NCBI RefSeq assembly: GCF_032854445.1
Contig: NC_088295.1
Location: forward strand, 90,043,836-90,107,835
Reading direction: 5' to 3'
DNA: 64,000 nt
From: Liolophura sinensis
Taxonomy: Eukaryota > Mollusca > Polyplacophora > Chitonida > Chitonidae
In this document: one piece after another, positions 28,001-39,300 of the stretch
Layout: each line of letters opens with the position of its first letter
Numbering within the stretch: the first letter of the stretch is position 1
Notes under the pieces: generated by a model
What the model was told of the DNA's origin: nothing
The model's input: the letters and a program-made list of their open reading frames with translations, nothing else
Databases searched by the model: none
Position numbers and translations under genes: made by a program

Positions 28001-30804
28001 GGGGTGGGCTGAGGGACAGCAGCATTCCCAGATCAACATTTCTTTGTCTGGGGTTAGGGAGCTTAAATCCACAGACGATTCTTCGTTTGAGATTTAACGG
28101 TACAGAAATTAAAAACATTCTATAGTTTGAAGCATTGAACCATATCCAAACAGGGTGAAATGAGGATTGTGAGTATATTGCACGTAACTGAAGTTTTCTT
28201 TATACCTCATGGATATGACGCATGATGCATTTACCTAAATGGGGACCGGCAAAAGTATTTCGTTGTCAGAAGAATCTTGATGCTGTGAGATTGTTAACTT
28301 ACCCCTGACGAAAAGATATGCAGAGCCGCTGGCCCGTGTTCTGCCCGTCGACGCTGAACAGACGTAGCTGCCGGCGTCTGAGGCCTGGACGTTACTAAGC
28401 GTCAGCACAGAAAACGTGGCGTACGGACGTACGTCGTTTTGTATCTTTATCATCCCTTCCTGACAACATTCCAAGCGACCACATTACATTTACGTTACGG
28501 CTTGTCACGAGCACAGCACAGTTTGCACACATGAACTTTTGCATATAATTATTACTAACTGTCCCAATCCATCACAGGTTACACATGATTTCTTGTTACA
28601 AAAGCTGTACATGTGACAGGGTGGTTACTATAAATGACAATGTTCAGAGAATCCAGTGAACAGGTTCCCGAAAGGTTACTAAACTCACAGATATACCCTG
28701 TGATAATTTAGGCTGTTAGTATTCTGGTCACCAAGTGTCACAATCTGTAGAATTTGTGTACACATATGGCTTTTTTGTGGGTTACAAAATCCATTCATGG
28801 AAAGTGGTTACTTGTGTTTTTTTCCCGTTACCTGATCACTAAGTGATGTAAATCCTTTTCTCCACGAAGGCGTTGGCATGGGGTTTCCCCGGATTTCACA
28901 GCGGAACACGGCCTGTCCCCCGATACTCACAGGTCCCTTATGAGTCACCCGGGCCATGATCCGATCTGAAGATCAAACAGGGTCACGAATCAATTATGCT
29001 GAAGGCTTGGATAAAGTAATAAAGGATTTTTAAACTGTTAATATACTTTATGCATTGTAATTTAAAAGTCCATATATTCACACATTCCAACACATTCGGC
29101 GTACGCCGAGCGATTTGTCTACATCACCTCTGATCACCGAGGACGCGCGCTCGAATCCTGGTCTAGACCTATATGTACATGGCCCTGTCTGAAGTTCAGT
29201 GTAATATTAAGTGTTTGGTGCATTTAACAAGGCACGCTGGTTCTAAACCCGGCTTCCGGACAACTACAGTTCTAATCCATGTAGCCCTGTCTGCGATTCA
29301 AGGGTATAAGAAATCTGTTTTTCATGCATTTTTACAAACTGCAATGATTTCCTCGTCGGGTTTTCCACTCCTATATAATCCTGGTAGAAAGCGAAAAGTG
29401 ACTTGTTTTTAGCAAGGCATATAAAAGTCCAATAAATACATAAACAATACCGAAGAACTGAAAAAAATATCTCTTCAAAGCGCCTTTACGGTGTGTTTCC
29501 ACCATTGGTACACAGCCCTTTTGCCGTACCTTAATGGACTCGCAGAACGAATTCCTTAGATCTCGGGGCATAACTTGAATAAATACCCCCTCAGACTCAC
29601 ACCAACACACTCATGTTCAAATTTACACGCTATTTGAGCTAACTAAAAAAGAAATTGTGAATTTGTCGACACCGTTGAGAGTAGAAACAGACGATCTTAC
29701 GCTGTAGGACAATTCTGCTGACAGCCGACACGATGGCATTCTGGGAGTTAGCCGCTCGGCAGGTCCATTCTCCGATGTCTCTATCGTCCACGGATACGAT
29801 CACAGTTTGAATTTGGCTGTGAATTAACAAAAACGAAAAATATGCAATAATTAATATGCATTACTGATGTTCTGCTAACCGCGAAATATAATCTTTTATA
29901 CCGCGGGAAACTGTGTTTTGCGACCATATTCTAAACATGTAAACTTTGCATAATTAAAAGCAATCGCTCGAACTACCGAGTTTGTTCAAAAGAAAATTCA
30001 GTTGTATGATCCTCATTTTAAATCAGAAAATCAAAAGTATTTAAAAAAATATAAATACTATTATACAGTTTAAAAACTACAGAATAAAAAAAATAAAAAA
30101 ATAAAACTACATCTCTCACTTGCTGGATGGTTGAGTGGGACGGTAGATCTGACCGCTCGGCGATATGAGCTGCAAACCCGATTCTGTGACGTCACCTGTA
30201 CACGTCACGGTGGTTTGGGAGCCCAACTCGACGGTGACACTGGACGATATCCGCAGGCCATGGGCATGACATGCTGGACGTAAGGGAAATGAGTCAGGAC
30301 ATACCTTGTGTAACTTTCGTATTGGGGCATAATGCAATTTTCAATATTATCTCGGTCTTCATTAAACAGCCGGGTCCGCATTTTATAATATCATGAAATG
30401 AATTCAAAATTTCTTAAATTATTTTAACATATCAAAAAAACTGGATTAAAAAGTAAAACCATATCTCCGAATGTCGTCATAATTTATACCGCCGATTTAG
30501 CCATGCCTAAGACACAACACATGACACGTCAACCACTCACAGTACAATGAGACAAACGGGTGTCCTTCTCATGTAACGTGACCGTTGCTTAGGACACCAA
30601 CATTGGTACTGAGGAAACTCTATCAAGACTTCAGTGGTGGAACTTTAATACTGAGATTCATGTACACTGCACATAACAAGCCTTTGAATCTTATAGGGGA
30701 TTCTGGCGGTCGTGGATAATGGGCGCTAAAGATAAACAGGTTCTGATGTCCTGCAGAAAGAACTTACCGATCAAACTGAGGAAGAGTGGTAGAAGCTTTG
30801 ACAT
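24874..30804 (-). CDS. Gene A: secreted four-Ig-domain protein
   Basis: Nine exons join in matching phase to 400 residues and a stop: 30804-30768, 30273-30120, 29816-29701, 28965-28832, 28459-28303, 27260-27121, 26845-26692, 25600-25467 and 25050-24874. A signal peptide (MSKLLPLFLSLIACHA) leads to Ig1 (about 20-100), Ig2 (103-199), Ig3 (200-297) and Ig4 (298-400). The protein ends a few residues after Ig4, with no hydrophobic segment, so it should be secreted. Every domain is split once inside (phase 2 in Ig1, phase 0 in Ig2-4), and domains are joined by phase 1 introns, the classic arrangement for domain duplication. Ig3 and Ig4 are close paralogues (both have RLDC/QLDC, then APxGxTVTW and DSGRYRCEV or DAGRYRCEV). 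I do not recognise an orthologue. Secreted multi-Ig proteins such as insect hemolin or the molluscan defence molecule are possible analogues, which is inference only. Confidence 0.88.
25051..25466. other. Gene A intron 8
   Basis: Contains three loose copies of a phrase ATTCGTTGAAATGG-AAACTA near 25200-25300. Otherwise unremarkable. Confidence 0.6.
25467..25600 (-). CDS. Gene A exon 8: first half of Ig4
   Basis: Acceptor GTGTATTTGTCAG, phase 1 in; donor GAG|GTAATT, phase 0 out. It encodes GERLSVRLSTTG, SFRLDCRVTAPPGSTVTWWK and ends NFLLNE. Core Cys and Trp are present. Confidence 0.92.
25601..26691. other. Gene A intron 7
   Basis: About 1.1 kb of AT-rich intron. The ORF at 25944-26147 (-) has no motif. 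No repeat seen. Confidence 0.6.
26692..26845 (-). CDS. Gene A exon 7: second half of Ig3
   Basis: Acceptor TCGTTTGTAG, phase 0 in; donor G|GTAGGC, phase 1 out. It begins PGVQLSSETRIDGQHQ, contains SDAGRYRCEVSKDGSAA with the core Cys, and ends VQVNVN. Confidence 0.92.
27121..27260 (-). CDS. Gene A exon 6: first half of Ig3
   Basis: Acceptor TTGGTTCCAG, phase 1 in; donor TCG|GTAAGG, phase 0 out. It encodes PRDRLSASLAFTGPASVG, LQLDCRVSAPSGATVTWYK and DYRRISS. The paralogue of exon 8. Confidence 0.92.
27261..28302. other. Gene A intron 5
   Basis: About 1 kb with no repeat or additional exon recognised. ORFs at 27228-27446 (+) and 27595-27813 (-) show no domain. Confidence 0.55.
28303..28459 (-). 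CDS. Gene A exon 5: second half of Ig2
   Basis: Acceptor GGAATGTTGTCAG, phase 0 in; donor G|GTAAGT, phase 1 out. It begins EGMIKIQNDVRPYATFSVL and contains SDAGSYVCSASTGRTRASG with the core Cys. Confidence 0.92.
28832..28965 (-). CDS. Gene A exon 4: first half of Ig2
   Basis: Acceptor GTTTGATCTTCAG, phase 1 in; donor CAG|GTAACG, phase 0 out. It encodes RIMARVTHKGPVSIGGQAVF, RCEIRGNPMPTPSWRKG and SLSDQ, with the core Cys and Trp. Confidence 0.9.
28966..29700. other. Gene A intron 3, with tRNA-like fragments
   Basis: At 29085-29330 there are two phrases resembling a polymerase III B box (GCTCGAATCCTGG and GGTTCTAAACCCGG), and GGCCCTGTCTGAAGTTCA recurs loosely as AGCCCTGTCTGCGATTCA. This may be an old tRNA-derived SINE dimer. 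No exon was seen. Confidence 0.35.
29701..29816 (-). CDS. Gene A exon 3: second half of Ig1
   Basis: Acceptor TTGTTAATTCACAG, phase 2 in; donor C|GTAAGA, phase 1 out. It encodes QIQTVIVSVDDRDIGEWTCR with the second Cys and ends SRIVLQ. Confidence 0.9.
30120..30273 (-). CDS. Gene A exon 2: signal-peptide end and first half of Ig1
   Basis: Acceptor CCCTTACGTCCAG, phase 1 in; donor AA|GTGAGA, phase 2 out. It encodes CHAHGLRISSSVTVELGSQ, then TTVTCTGDVTESGLQLISPS and RPTQPSS. The usual core Trp of the C strand is replaced by Leu/Ile (LQLI). A Cys just after the signal peptide may be unpaired. Confidence 0.88.
30274..30767. other. Gene A intron 1
   Basis: A 494-bp intron with canonical ends and nothing else recognised. 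Confidence 0.65.
30768..30804 (-). CDS. Gene A exon 1: start codon and signal peptide
   Basis: MSKLLPLFLSLI ends at donor G|GTAAGT, phase 1, and continues ACHAHG in exon 2. The ATG at 30804 has A at -3 (ACCAAG before ATG) and places the hydrophobic core at residues 4-12. An in-frame ATG at 30825 would add seven polar residues and has T at -3. A further in-frame ATG at 30873 lies upstream of the TATA-like box. Confidence 0.85.
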
Positions 30805-30855
30805 CTTGGTATGTTCATCAGACATCGATAGAGGGACGAAGCCCTGAGGAACGCG

Positions 30856-30865
30856 CCTTATAAAA
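30856..30865 (-). promoter_or_regulatory. TATA-like box of gene A
   Basis: The minus strand reads TTTTATAAGG here, about 50 bases before the preferred ATG at 30804. A start site about 25-30 bases downstream would give a very short leader. The call rests on position and consensus only. Confidence 0.42.
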
Positions 30866-30904
30866 CCCCTCACAGAGAACGGTCAGGGAATTAGGGCAGG
30901 GGAC

Positions 30905-32846
30905 AATGTTTTAACGTATTCATCTGACACAAATAGTTCAAGGTCGTGGACAACGTGAGCCCTCAGGAGTATTATGTTGTCCGTGTTGAAGTAAAGGTAG
31001 ACTTTCTACCCAATCATGTAACGCCCAGCTACTTGCGAGACGGGTGCAAGTCATCTGATAGAGAGGGTCGCAATTCACGTATATTTGTGACACATCTCGA
31101 TTTGACTGTTTGCAAAGGGCGCCATAACACGCTCTCAAAAAAGCTGTCATTCAGAAGGGTTTGAGGTGGTTTTGTATTTCAGAACTAAAACATCTTCTAT
31201 GTCAAGATCGAGGGTTAGCTGAAGAAACGGGGTATTCTCAGACTTATTTACCTAGCCTCAAACAACAGCACTTCATACTTATACCCCGGTCACGACTGCT
31301 TTGTTACTGGTTCTCTCGTCAGGATCACCCCTTCTACTTCGCAGAGGACATTTACTGAACGTGCTGCCTTCCCATGTCGTTTATTATTTACGGTCCATGG
31401 CGTCGTATTCACCAATATTTGGACAGTTTCAAATGTTTTATTCAAACATATTTACTTTTTTCAAAGGTCGAGGGCCAATTACATTGGTGAACATATACAG
31501 TAGATCTATATATCGCACGAGGCTCTATGAAACATCCTTACATGGGTTTGAGAGAATTGAGAGAATTGATGGGTTTCAGAGCTACTCTATTTTGTCCTGT
31601 GATTCCCGCAATAAAATGTGTGCAACTGTCGACACCAGAGATTCTCAGTGGTCCACCTTGTCCCTACGATAAGAAGCATGCATATATTTTCTTTTGTTTG
31701 TCAGTCAGTCGTTCTGTTTGTGTTAAAGATTCGCCGGTAAAATATCGCAAACCTCATCTTCGTGGTCTTATCACTTATGGTTATTCTGCTTAACTACATT
31801 TGAAGTAGCAGGACACCCGCTGCCTTTGGTCTGGATCAATGGACGGTTGCTAACTCCAGGCATTCCGATTTTCCCCACCCATAATCCTGACCGCCGTATA
31901 TGTAAAAATGTGCCCGGGTGTGTTTCGTCATTATGCAAACATGTTTTGTACCAGAGTATGACGTAATAAAATCTAAAGTATAATCAGAGCAATATCCACA
32001 CTGATACCAAAACAATCTTTAAAGCCTTATTCCAATCCCAAGATAAACTATTAAGGAAATATTTAAAAAATAGTAGGGCGAACCTACGAAATAGCGCTAA
32101 CGCCATGGTTTAATAGAATTTCCAACGAATTATTTAACTCCCATAACTGAAAAACATGCGGCAAAGTGCATGGAGACGACAGAAAACTTGTTTCCGTATT
32201 ACTTCTATTTGCATGAATTCGTTCTACCATTTCGTACAGTATATACTTTGCTCGTTCTTCTGCGGTTTGTGTTGAACGTTGTTTTCTCCTTTCGATCAGA
32301 AACGTCCATTTTGGTTGATGGCTAGTATACGAATGTTTTGTTTTGATGCCTAGAATCAAATTAAGGATCGTTTAAGTTCTTTATCTGGTAAACCAACTAC
32401 ACTGATTTCTGGACAAAGCTATGGGTGTACTCCTGCCAATGAACAATATCAACTTCCTGTCGTGTGTCGTTCAATACAAACAAAACCTAAACAGGCATGA
32501 ATATAAAGGATAGGCTAAATACGGCATGTAAATTAGATATAATCGCTATAGCATAAATATACATATACCTTTTATGTTGTGGTAATTCATTACACATACA
32601 TTCATCCCATACATAGAACACATTTTAATTCATCAGATACCGTATGTTTTACAGTTTAATGGGCTTTTGTACCGTACTCAACACTGCATTCACGCGTTCC
32701 ATGCAGGTGTTCAAAACTGTATACGATGTTAAGATCAGTTAAGTTTCACTTTTAAGCTTACGTGCATGCATAAACGATCCAGGTTAGTAATCGTGAGACA
32801 GTTTCTAAAACGACGTTCAATACACAAAACATCAGAACTTACAGGA
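30905..32846. other. Intergenic DNA between gene A and the 3' side of gene B
   Basis: About 1.9 kb with several short ORFs on both strands (for example 31301-31672 and 32084-32359) but no recognisable domain or splice pattern. 31840-31905 faintly resembles the SINE 3' body. Confidence 0.45.
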
Positions 32847-33208
32847 AGCATATTAAGTCAGAATCAACACCCATTCATGAAGGGACCAATCATCAGTTTT
32901 TATATTAAGTCAGAATCAACACCCATTCATGAAGGGACCAATCAACAGTTTTTATATTAAGTCAGAATCAACACCCATTCATGAAGGGACCAATCATCAG
33001 TTTTTATATTAAGTCAGAATCAACACCCATTCATGAAGGGACCAATCAACAGTTTTTATATTAAGTCAGAATCAACACCCATTCATGAAGGGACCAATCA
33101 TCAGTTTTTATATTAAGTCAGAATCAACACCCATTCATGAAGGGACCAATCAACAGTTTTTATATTAAGTCAGAATCAACACCCATTCATGAAGGGACCA
33201 ATCAAGTT
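32847..33208. repeat. 53-bp tandem repeat, about 7 copies in alternating dimers
   Basis: The unit ATATTAAGTCAGAATCAACA plus CCCATTCATGAAGGGACCAA and TCATCAGTTTTT is almost identical in all copies except one base that alternates ATCATCAG/ATCAACAG from copy to copy, so the real period is a 106-bp dimer. The near-identity implies recent expansion. Confidence 0.97.
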
Positions 33209-33464
33209 TTTAATGATGCCTAAAAGACGCAAGGAATCTGGTAGGAGCATAAATTTAACAATTCTCCAAGTTGGACCCCATTTTAGTTTAACATCACAGT
33301 TGTCGTTTCGTATTTCAGTTGTTGATCGATCTCAACCGTTCATAGTGGTAAGCCAAGAGTGGTATTAAAATTTAATCCTAGTTTGAATTGTAATACACTT
33401 TTGAACACCCCCTGCCCCTGTCATGTACTAGCGGAAATTTCGTCCTTTGTCCAAAGTTGGTATT

Positions 33465-33530
33465 TTTCTACGGGTTCCTCCACCCATAAAACTCAGCACC
33501 GTCGTATAAGAGAAGTATGGCCTTAATTCA
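33465..33530 (+). mobile_element. Possible SINE 3' fragment
   Basis: GGTTCCTCCACCCATAAAAC and CACCGTCGTATAAGAGAAGT resemble the SINE 3' body. Short and decayed. Confidence 0.35.
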
Positions 33531-33565
33531 CTTGCTTGGACGCACGACGGACGGACATGCCGGTC

Positions 33566-33566
<1 letters not shown>

Positions 33567-33619
<53 letters not shown>
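33567..33619. repeat. (TA)n microsatellite
   Basis: About 25 uninterrupted TA dinucleotides. The minus-strand poly-Ile-Tyr reading is an artefact. Confidence 0.98.
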
Positions 33620-33623
<4 letters not shown>

Positions 33624-36256
33624 TTTATAATGACAGTCAGAATATTGATCAATGACAAGCACAAAAAAAGTAAATCTGAACACAAGTAAGTTTATTTCAC
33701 AACATTTGCAACAAACACATTGTAACTTTACAAAACCCTGTAACGTAACGAACTTAAGCATTTAACAAACAACGACCACTTTCACAAAATTACAAAAGTC
33801 ACATCTCTCAGATCGTTCTTCATAAAAGACACTAAGTTGCATCGCTATTGAGGCGGCATGACTTAAGAGAAAAGATACAGAAAAGAATGATTTACGTAAT
33901 TTTTGTGACAATGGGCCCAGGGTTCTGATCCTAGCAATTCCGAAGAAACAATTTAACCTCTTGGTTTTGTATTCCAACAAGACAAAAGTATTTACAATGA
34001 TAAAATCTTTAATTTTGGACACAGCTAATTATCCCTAAGATCAATGATTAAGGAAGCTGGCACAACATAAACGAGAAAAACATAAACACAATATTGTAGC
34101 CAAGACATATCTATTAACTAATTATCAACCATTCATTAAATTGTCAGAAGTTCACTAAAATCAGCCAGTTTATACGTACACATTTGGATTACTGGTGAAC
34201 ATACTGGATTACTATGTGCGTTACAAAAGTAAGAACTATAGGGTAAACTTTAGCGTTACTCAGCGATATATAATATACAGCATTGATAATTAGTCACCCC
34301 TCAAAGACGACCACAGCGAGTCGGGAACAGAGGAATGTAAACTATGTTACCCTATATAAACCAACACATGAATCCCATACATTTAACACAACTGCAAAGT
34401 GTCTTCTCAGCTAATTGAACAATTTATCCCAGTCTGGAGGACTTCTCTTAATTATACAGCAGATATTGTCCATAATGGTATTCCCGACTTTTAGAAATGT
34501 TAGAATGTTATAACATGAACGGGAGAGATGGCGTTGAGAATGTGGGACATGACGATGACAGCCACGGCGAAATATTTGTCCAAGTCCAATTCAACCAAAA
34601 ACACTTTTCCTCTTTTTTTTTTGCACAAGTTCCATGTTTAGGAATTTTAATTAGCCTTACAAAATTGCCCTACAAACATTAACGTGTTGACTTGGAAGTT
34701 ATGTGAATTAAAAAGTAAACGAATTTGGAAAATTCAGATCAGATTTACGAAGTTTCAAAAGCAGACAATGGAAATTTGGATTCCTGTTCCATTTGAGACT
34801 ATTTACATACGAGTCTATAGTTTATAATCCATGGTGGGCAGCTGATTTTCGCTATAAGAACATTTCTTCTTGTTTGAGTTGCTCTATTGTACAATGTCAT
34901 AATCTAGGGTGTATGTGCACATCTGGTCATAAATATGGCCTTTCATGAATATGCAAATGAACCTTGAGTTTCGAGTCTTATGACCAAATGGACGTTAAAG
35001 CGGACAGCCTGCCAGAACTGGATCCCGATTTTTACACCCACAGGTTATATTTCAACCACCACCTGTACATCAACAAATATAGGAGCAAGAACACCTTTTT
35101 CACATTTTAATGAACAAGCAATGATATCGATTTCATTCTTTCTGAACCTGTCACCATTTCCATTCACAAAATTACAGTATAATATAATCTCTCTAACTAA
35201 AATAGGAATTAATAATAATATATTACGTTCTCATAATGACTTATTATTGAAAGTCAAACACAACCTCAACTGAAAATCGTAAAGTACATATTATCTGTTA
35301 AAGCAAGTGGTCATTTCCACAATGAGCAGGAAATTTAAGTCATATTACAGAACACAATATGGACAGCAACACAAAGGCTACATATCTGGTATTCATATAC
35401 ACATACAAGGCACAGTTCACTGCTCTTCAAACAGATTATGGGGAGCAGACATTTTTAAACCAAGAAGACAGCCACAGAATCTACAGCCTAAAGTATAAAA
35501 GAAATAATGAACGTCATTTTAAACATCACACGTTTCATAAAACTTCATAAATCAAATCTCTCATTACTTTTTCTCAAATGACGCTGTCTAGGCTTTAGCA
35601 CCATGTGTCCACATGATTTACAAAGTAGGTTAAGAAAATCTGACTTACACAGATTTATGACAGTGCTATCAGGCAGGTAAAATGACAACTATCCCAGCTT
35701 TGCAGTCCTGTCATACAGGTAACTCCGAATCTCTGACACAGGCACTTATACGTTCATACAAGTACAGTACATAGACAGCCACTGACACAGTGAGCACTTA
35801 GTGGCAGGCAGATCATCATCGATCAACTAATCTGGAAACTTTCACCTCTTAAAAGTCTAATTCACATAGCACATTGACTTCATTCAGATTCCTGTTTCCA
35901 TCTACTGTCACTTGATCATGTGTAGTAATTCTGCACCAAACAACCAAGAAGATCCTTAATGTCACCTTATACGGTTTCAGCTTGGCAGAAGCTAAAGCAC
36001 ACATTCTGGCACCATAAAATGGTTACTATTACCAAAATAGTCATGAAATTCTTAGAAAATTGAAACTAAAAACACAAATAAAACAATGCATGGTCAGAAA
36101 CAGAAGAGTAAAACACAACTGGTTATTTCAGGGAGTCCACTGCAGAGGACACAGCAAGCACATCAATCCTTCCACTCGGCAACTTGCACACTCACCAGGC
36201 TTTGTGTAGACCTTATACAACTGACAGGTGCTCCTATCTGCCCTGTACACTGGGAG
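33620..36256 (-). other. Probable gene B 3' UTR and downstream DNA
   Basis: Sequence after the gene B stop (36257). No further exon was found. On the minus strand AATAAA occurs at 33696-33691, and ATTAAA variants occur near 35110 and 34650, so the poly(A) site is unresolved. The short ORFs have no domains. Confidence 0.4.
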
Positions 36257-36378
36257 TTAATGAAGGAGATGTGAACAAGAGAACAAACCAATCAGCAGGC
36301 TCATGAGACTGGCCCAACATCCCTGGATCACAACACTGGCTCCATTCATCTCTCCTGCATCAAGGTCATCTGGAGACA
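36257..36378 (-). CDS. Gene B exon 11: GPI-anchor signal and stop
   Basis: Acceptor CCTTTCTGTTGTCAG, phase 1 in. It encodes SPDDLDAGEMNGASVVIQGC, then ASLMSLLIGLFSCSHLLH and TAA (36259-36257). Polar spacer, small omega-site residues and a hydrophobic tail running to the end fit a GPI signal. Confidence 0.85.
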
Positions 36379-39300
36379 CTGACAACAGAAAGGCTCAAAA
36401 TCATACAACACTCATGGCCACACTGAAAAGGTACAAATCTGAGAAAGGCAGAACGCCACTTGACCTGATACACATCTATGTTAGCCAAAAACAACTGACG
36501 CCTGCTTAAAATTTTATTTTAAGATCGGCAGAAATCCGCAGAAAACTGCCATGTCTGACAACATCATCCAATTAAACAAGCACGTACAGTACAGCAAACA
36601 TTACAGTACAAAGTTTTTAAGCCCAAATGATCAACAGGAACAGTATAAAATGGTAACTTTTTAAAGACGTTTTCGTGCAGATGTTTAGTTAACATCAAAG
36701 TAGTGAAGCACTTCACCTTATATTCTCTACTCAATCCAATTTCATACACTCTGCTTTCATCGCTTCTCATCCTACCCTGGCTTTGGTTCAGTACATTTCT
36801 TTATTTCCAAAACATTTTTTCTGCTTTTACAGCTGCTAACTATTTTGAAAGACTCCTCGGATGACTCTTATTAGTCTGCCATGTTATCCTGATCATACAT
36901 ATCTCTGAACAATCAAAGATCACAAAAATGATGATGCTGATAAGACATGTAAGAAGTCAGAATAACTACTGATGTCGGCCGCACCCAAGACTATAAATAT
37001 GTTATTAAAAAGCTGACCCTCCTCCACAGAAGTATTGGATATTGAGCTGAGTACACATTCAAGCCTAGACAGATAGAGCATGTTCCAGACGCGACCTTTT
37101 GATTTAACACAGAATCTTGTGTACATGCAATTCTTAAACTAATTAAAAGCGCGTTTCATTTTAAACTTGCTAGGTTTATTTGTCAAAAGCAAAAATCCGT
37201 TTCCAGATTTCAGTCGTGTTTACAGAAATTCTAGCTGCATTCACGTTTTGTTTTTTTACACATTAATTTCATTTCGCGTTGTGTTAGTCACCGTCAATTT
37301 TATGTAATTTCTGGAGTTTGCTGTAAGCTCTATTAGCAGATGCAACCAAACAATTCTACATTTATTAGACAAAAACACAACATTGCATGGCAAAATTATA
37401 GACCATGAAAGAAAGAAAAAGGTAGTGAAGAACCACATCAAAAGTCTATGTCAAGAGCCATATCTAAGCATCAGAAAAAACATGTTTACACACTAACATG
37501 ATTGAACAAGAGCATAACATGAAGATGAGGCTGCAATGCTGTAAGTGGAGTTGTTTACTGTAACAATTAACCACAAAAGATGAAAAATGGTGAATTAGGT
37601 GACCAGAGGAAAAATATTTACGACAGACTACAGAATCAAACTCTTTCTTATTAATAACTTTCTTTTACTGAGCTAATACATAGGCGAATATCAGATGTCT
37701 ATATAACTACCTGGTTATCTGACTTCTGTTATAATTCTAGTCTAATAATGACTTACAACATAACTACCCATATAAATGGCGTTAGTCTATTGCTCTGACC
37801 TTTACAAGATTATCTGACAACATGGCACGTCAAAAGAAAAGCATGCTTACAGCCACTGGGTCCTTTTGTTCCATAGTGCAGAATCTTGGTGACGGGCCCG
37901 GCCTTGGTGGGAGGGGGAGGGGTGTGGCCATCTGCAGTACACAGCAAACCAAGCAGTTAGCACAGCTCATGCAGCACAGCATGCAGTAACAATGCAGTAC
38001 CTAGTGTATCAGGCAGTATCTGATTGGTACTGAAGCTAGTGTAGTTACAGCGACATCCTTACTCAAAGCTTCCATAGCAATGCAGTGTATACCAATTCTG
38101 TAATGGCCATTACCACAGTTACATATTAAGCAATTATGGAGCATATAACCACCTACAATCTACAGTATTTTTACACCTTGGACAAAAGATACTACAGAAT
38201 GCATTGTGATCTGGCACTTCCTTCAATGTTAACAAACCTTAATTTTAAACCAAATGAAAAATACCGTATCACACTATGTCGTTTAATGTTTTCTTTGACA
38301 ATGTCGCAACATGTCTCCATATTATAAAGCTTAACACTGGACCAACAATATTTGACTCCATCATTTGATAATATGCTTAAAGAAAGGTGCAATATGTATA
38401 TTTACATAAACTCATGTATAGTCCAGAAAGGATGTGGCATTTTGTAAAATTTGTACTGTGAATCTAATGCATGTCTTAAACCTTCCAATGTTTCAGAATT
38501 TTTGAAAGTTTCTAGACTGTAATAGTACATGTACATCACCACTCCCATGTTGAAGAAAGCAACAGCAAATGTTCATTTACTGTTATGGCTCAGTTTCTTC
38601 TTTTAGCTTAATCTTTTGTCATTACCTATAAACTACAAATTTGTACTTCACATAGCATAGATGATGAGCTTACATGTGCACGTATGATCATATCAGCATT
38701 TCATGGAAGAAGATCCAAAACAGCTGGGGATTAACTTTCTATTTTAGGCCTAACAAGGCATGACTGACACAAAAAGTCAGTCCTATTTCTGAATCCCACT
38801 ACATCAGTTACACGTATTATTAAATTTTAGCATGTATGTACCTGCGTTTTATCCTGCAAATTTCAGAAATATTCTGTGACCATGGGCCTGTTGACTAGGA
38901 ACATTTCAAACAGCTGTTTGGGTTCTCCTTTAACAAATAAACATGCAATTTTATGAAATTTTATGAAATGCTTTCTAGAGCTTACTGCTATCATCTCCTT
39001 CAGGGGTATATGTGATTACATGCATCTCGGAGGTTGATGGGACCGTTGTTGTGGTAGTGGGAGGGGGAGGGGTATAACCACCTGAAGTACAGCAAATATA
39101 GGCTGAGGGTGAATACAACTGTAAGAAGCAGACATGCAGGTATGCCTGTCCAGCATCCTATCTGAACAGTCTTCGTGCAAATGCAATAATATCATGAAAT
39201 TCCCCACTTAAGTCAAAGAAAATTCTTTCAGGCTACTGAGTATCTAAATGCCTGTCCTTTCAATTATTACTTCACCGCCTCTCAGTTTTACATAACTTCC

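Noticed and set aside
31840-31905. SINE copy
   Set aside because: Only a faint resemblance to the SINE body (CCACCCATAATCCTGACCGC). No tail or head.
33428-33761. Minus-strand ORFs with poly-Ile-Tyr
   Set aside because: Translation of the TA microsatellite.
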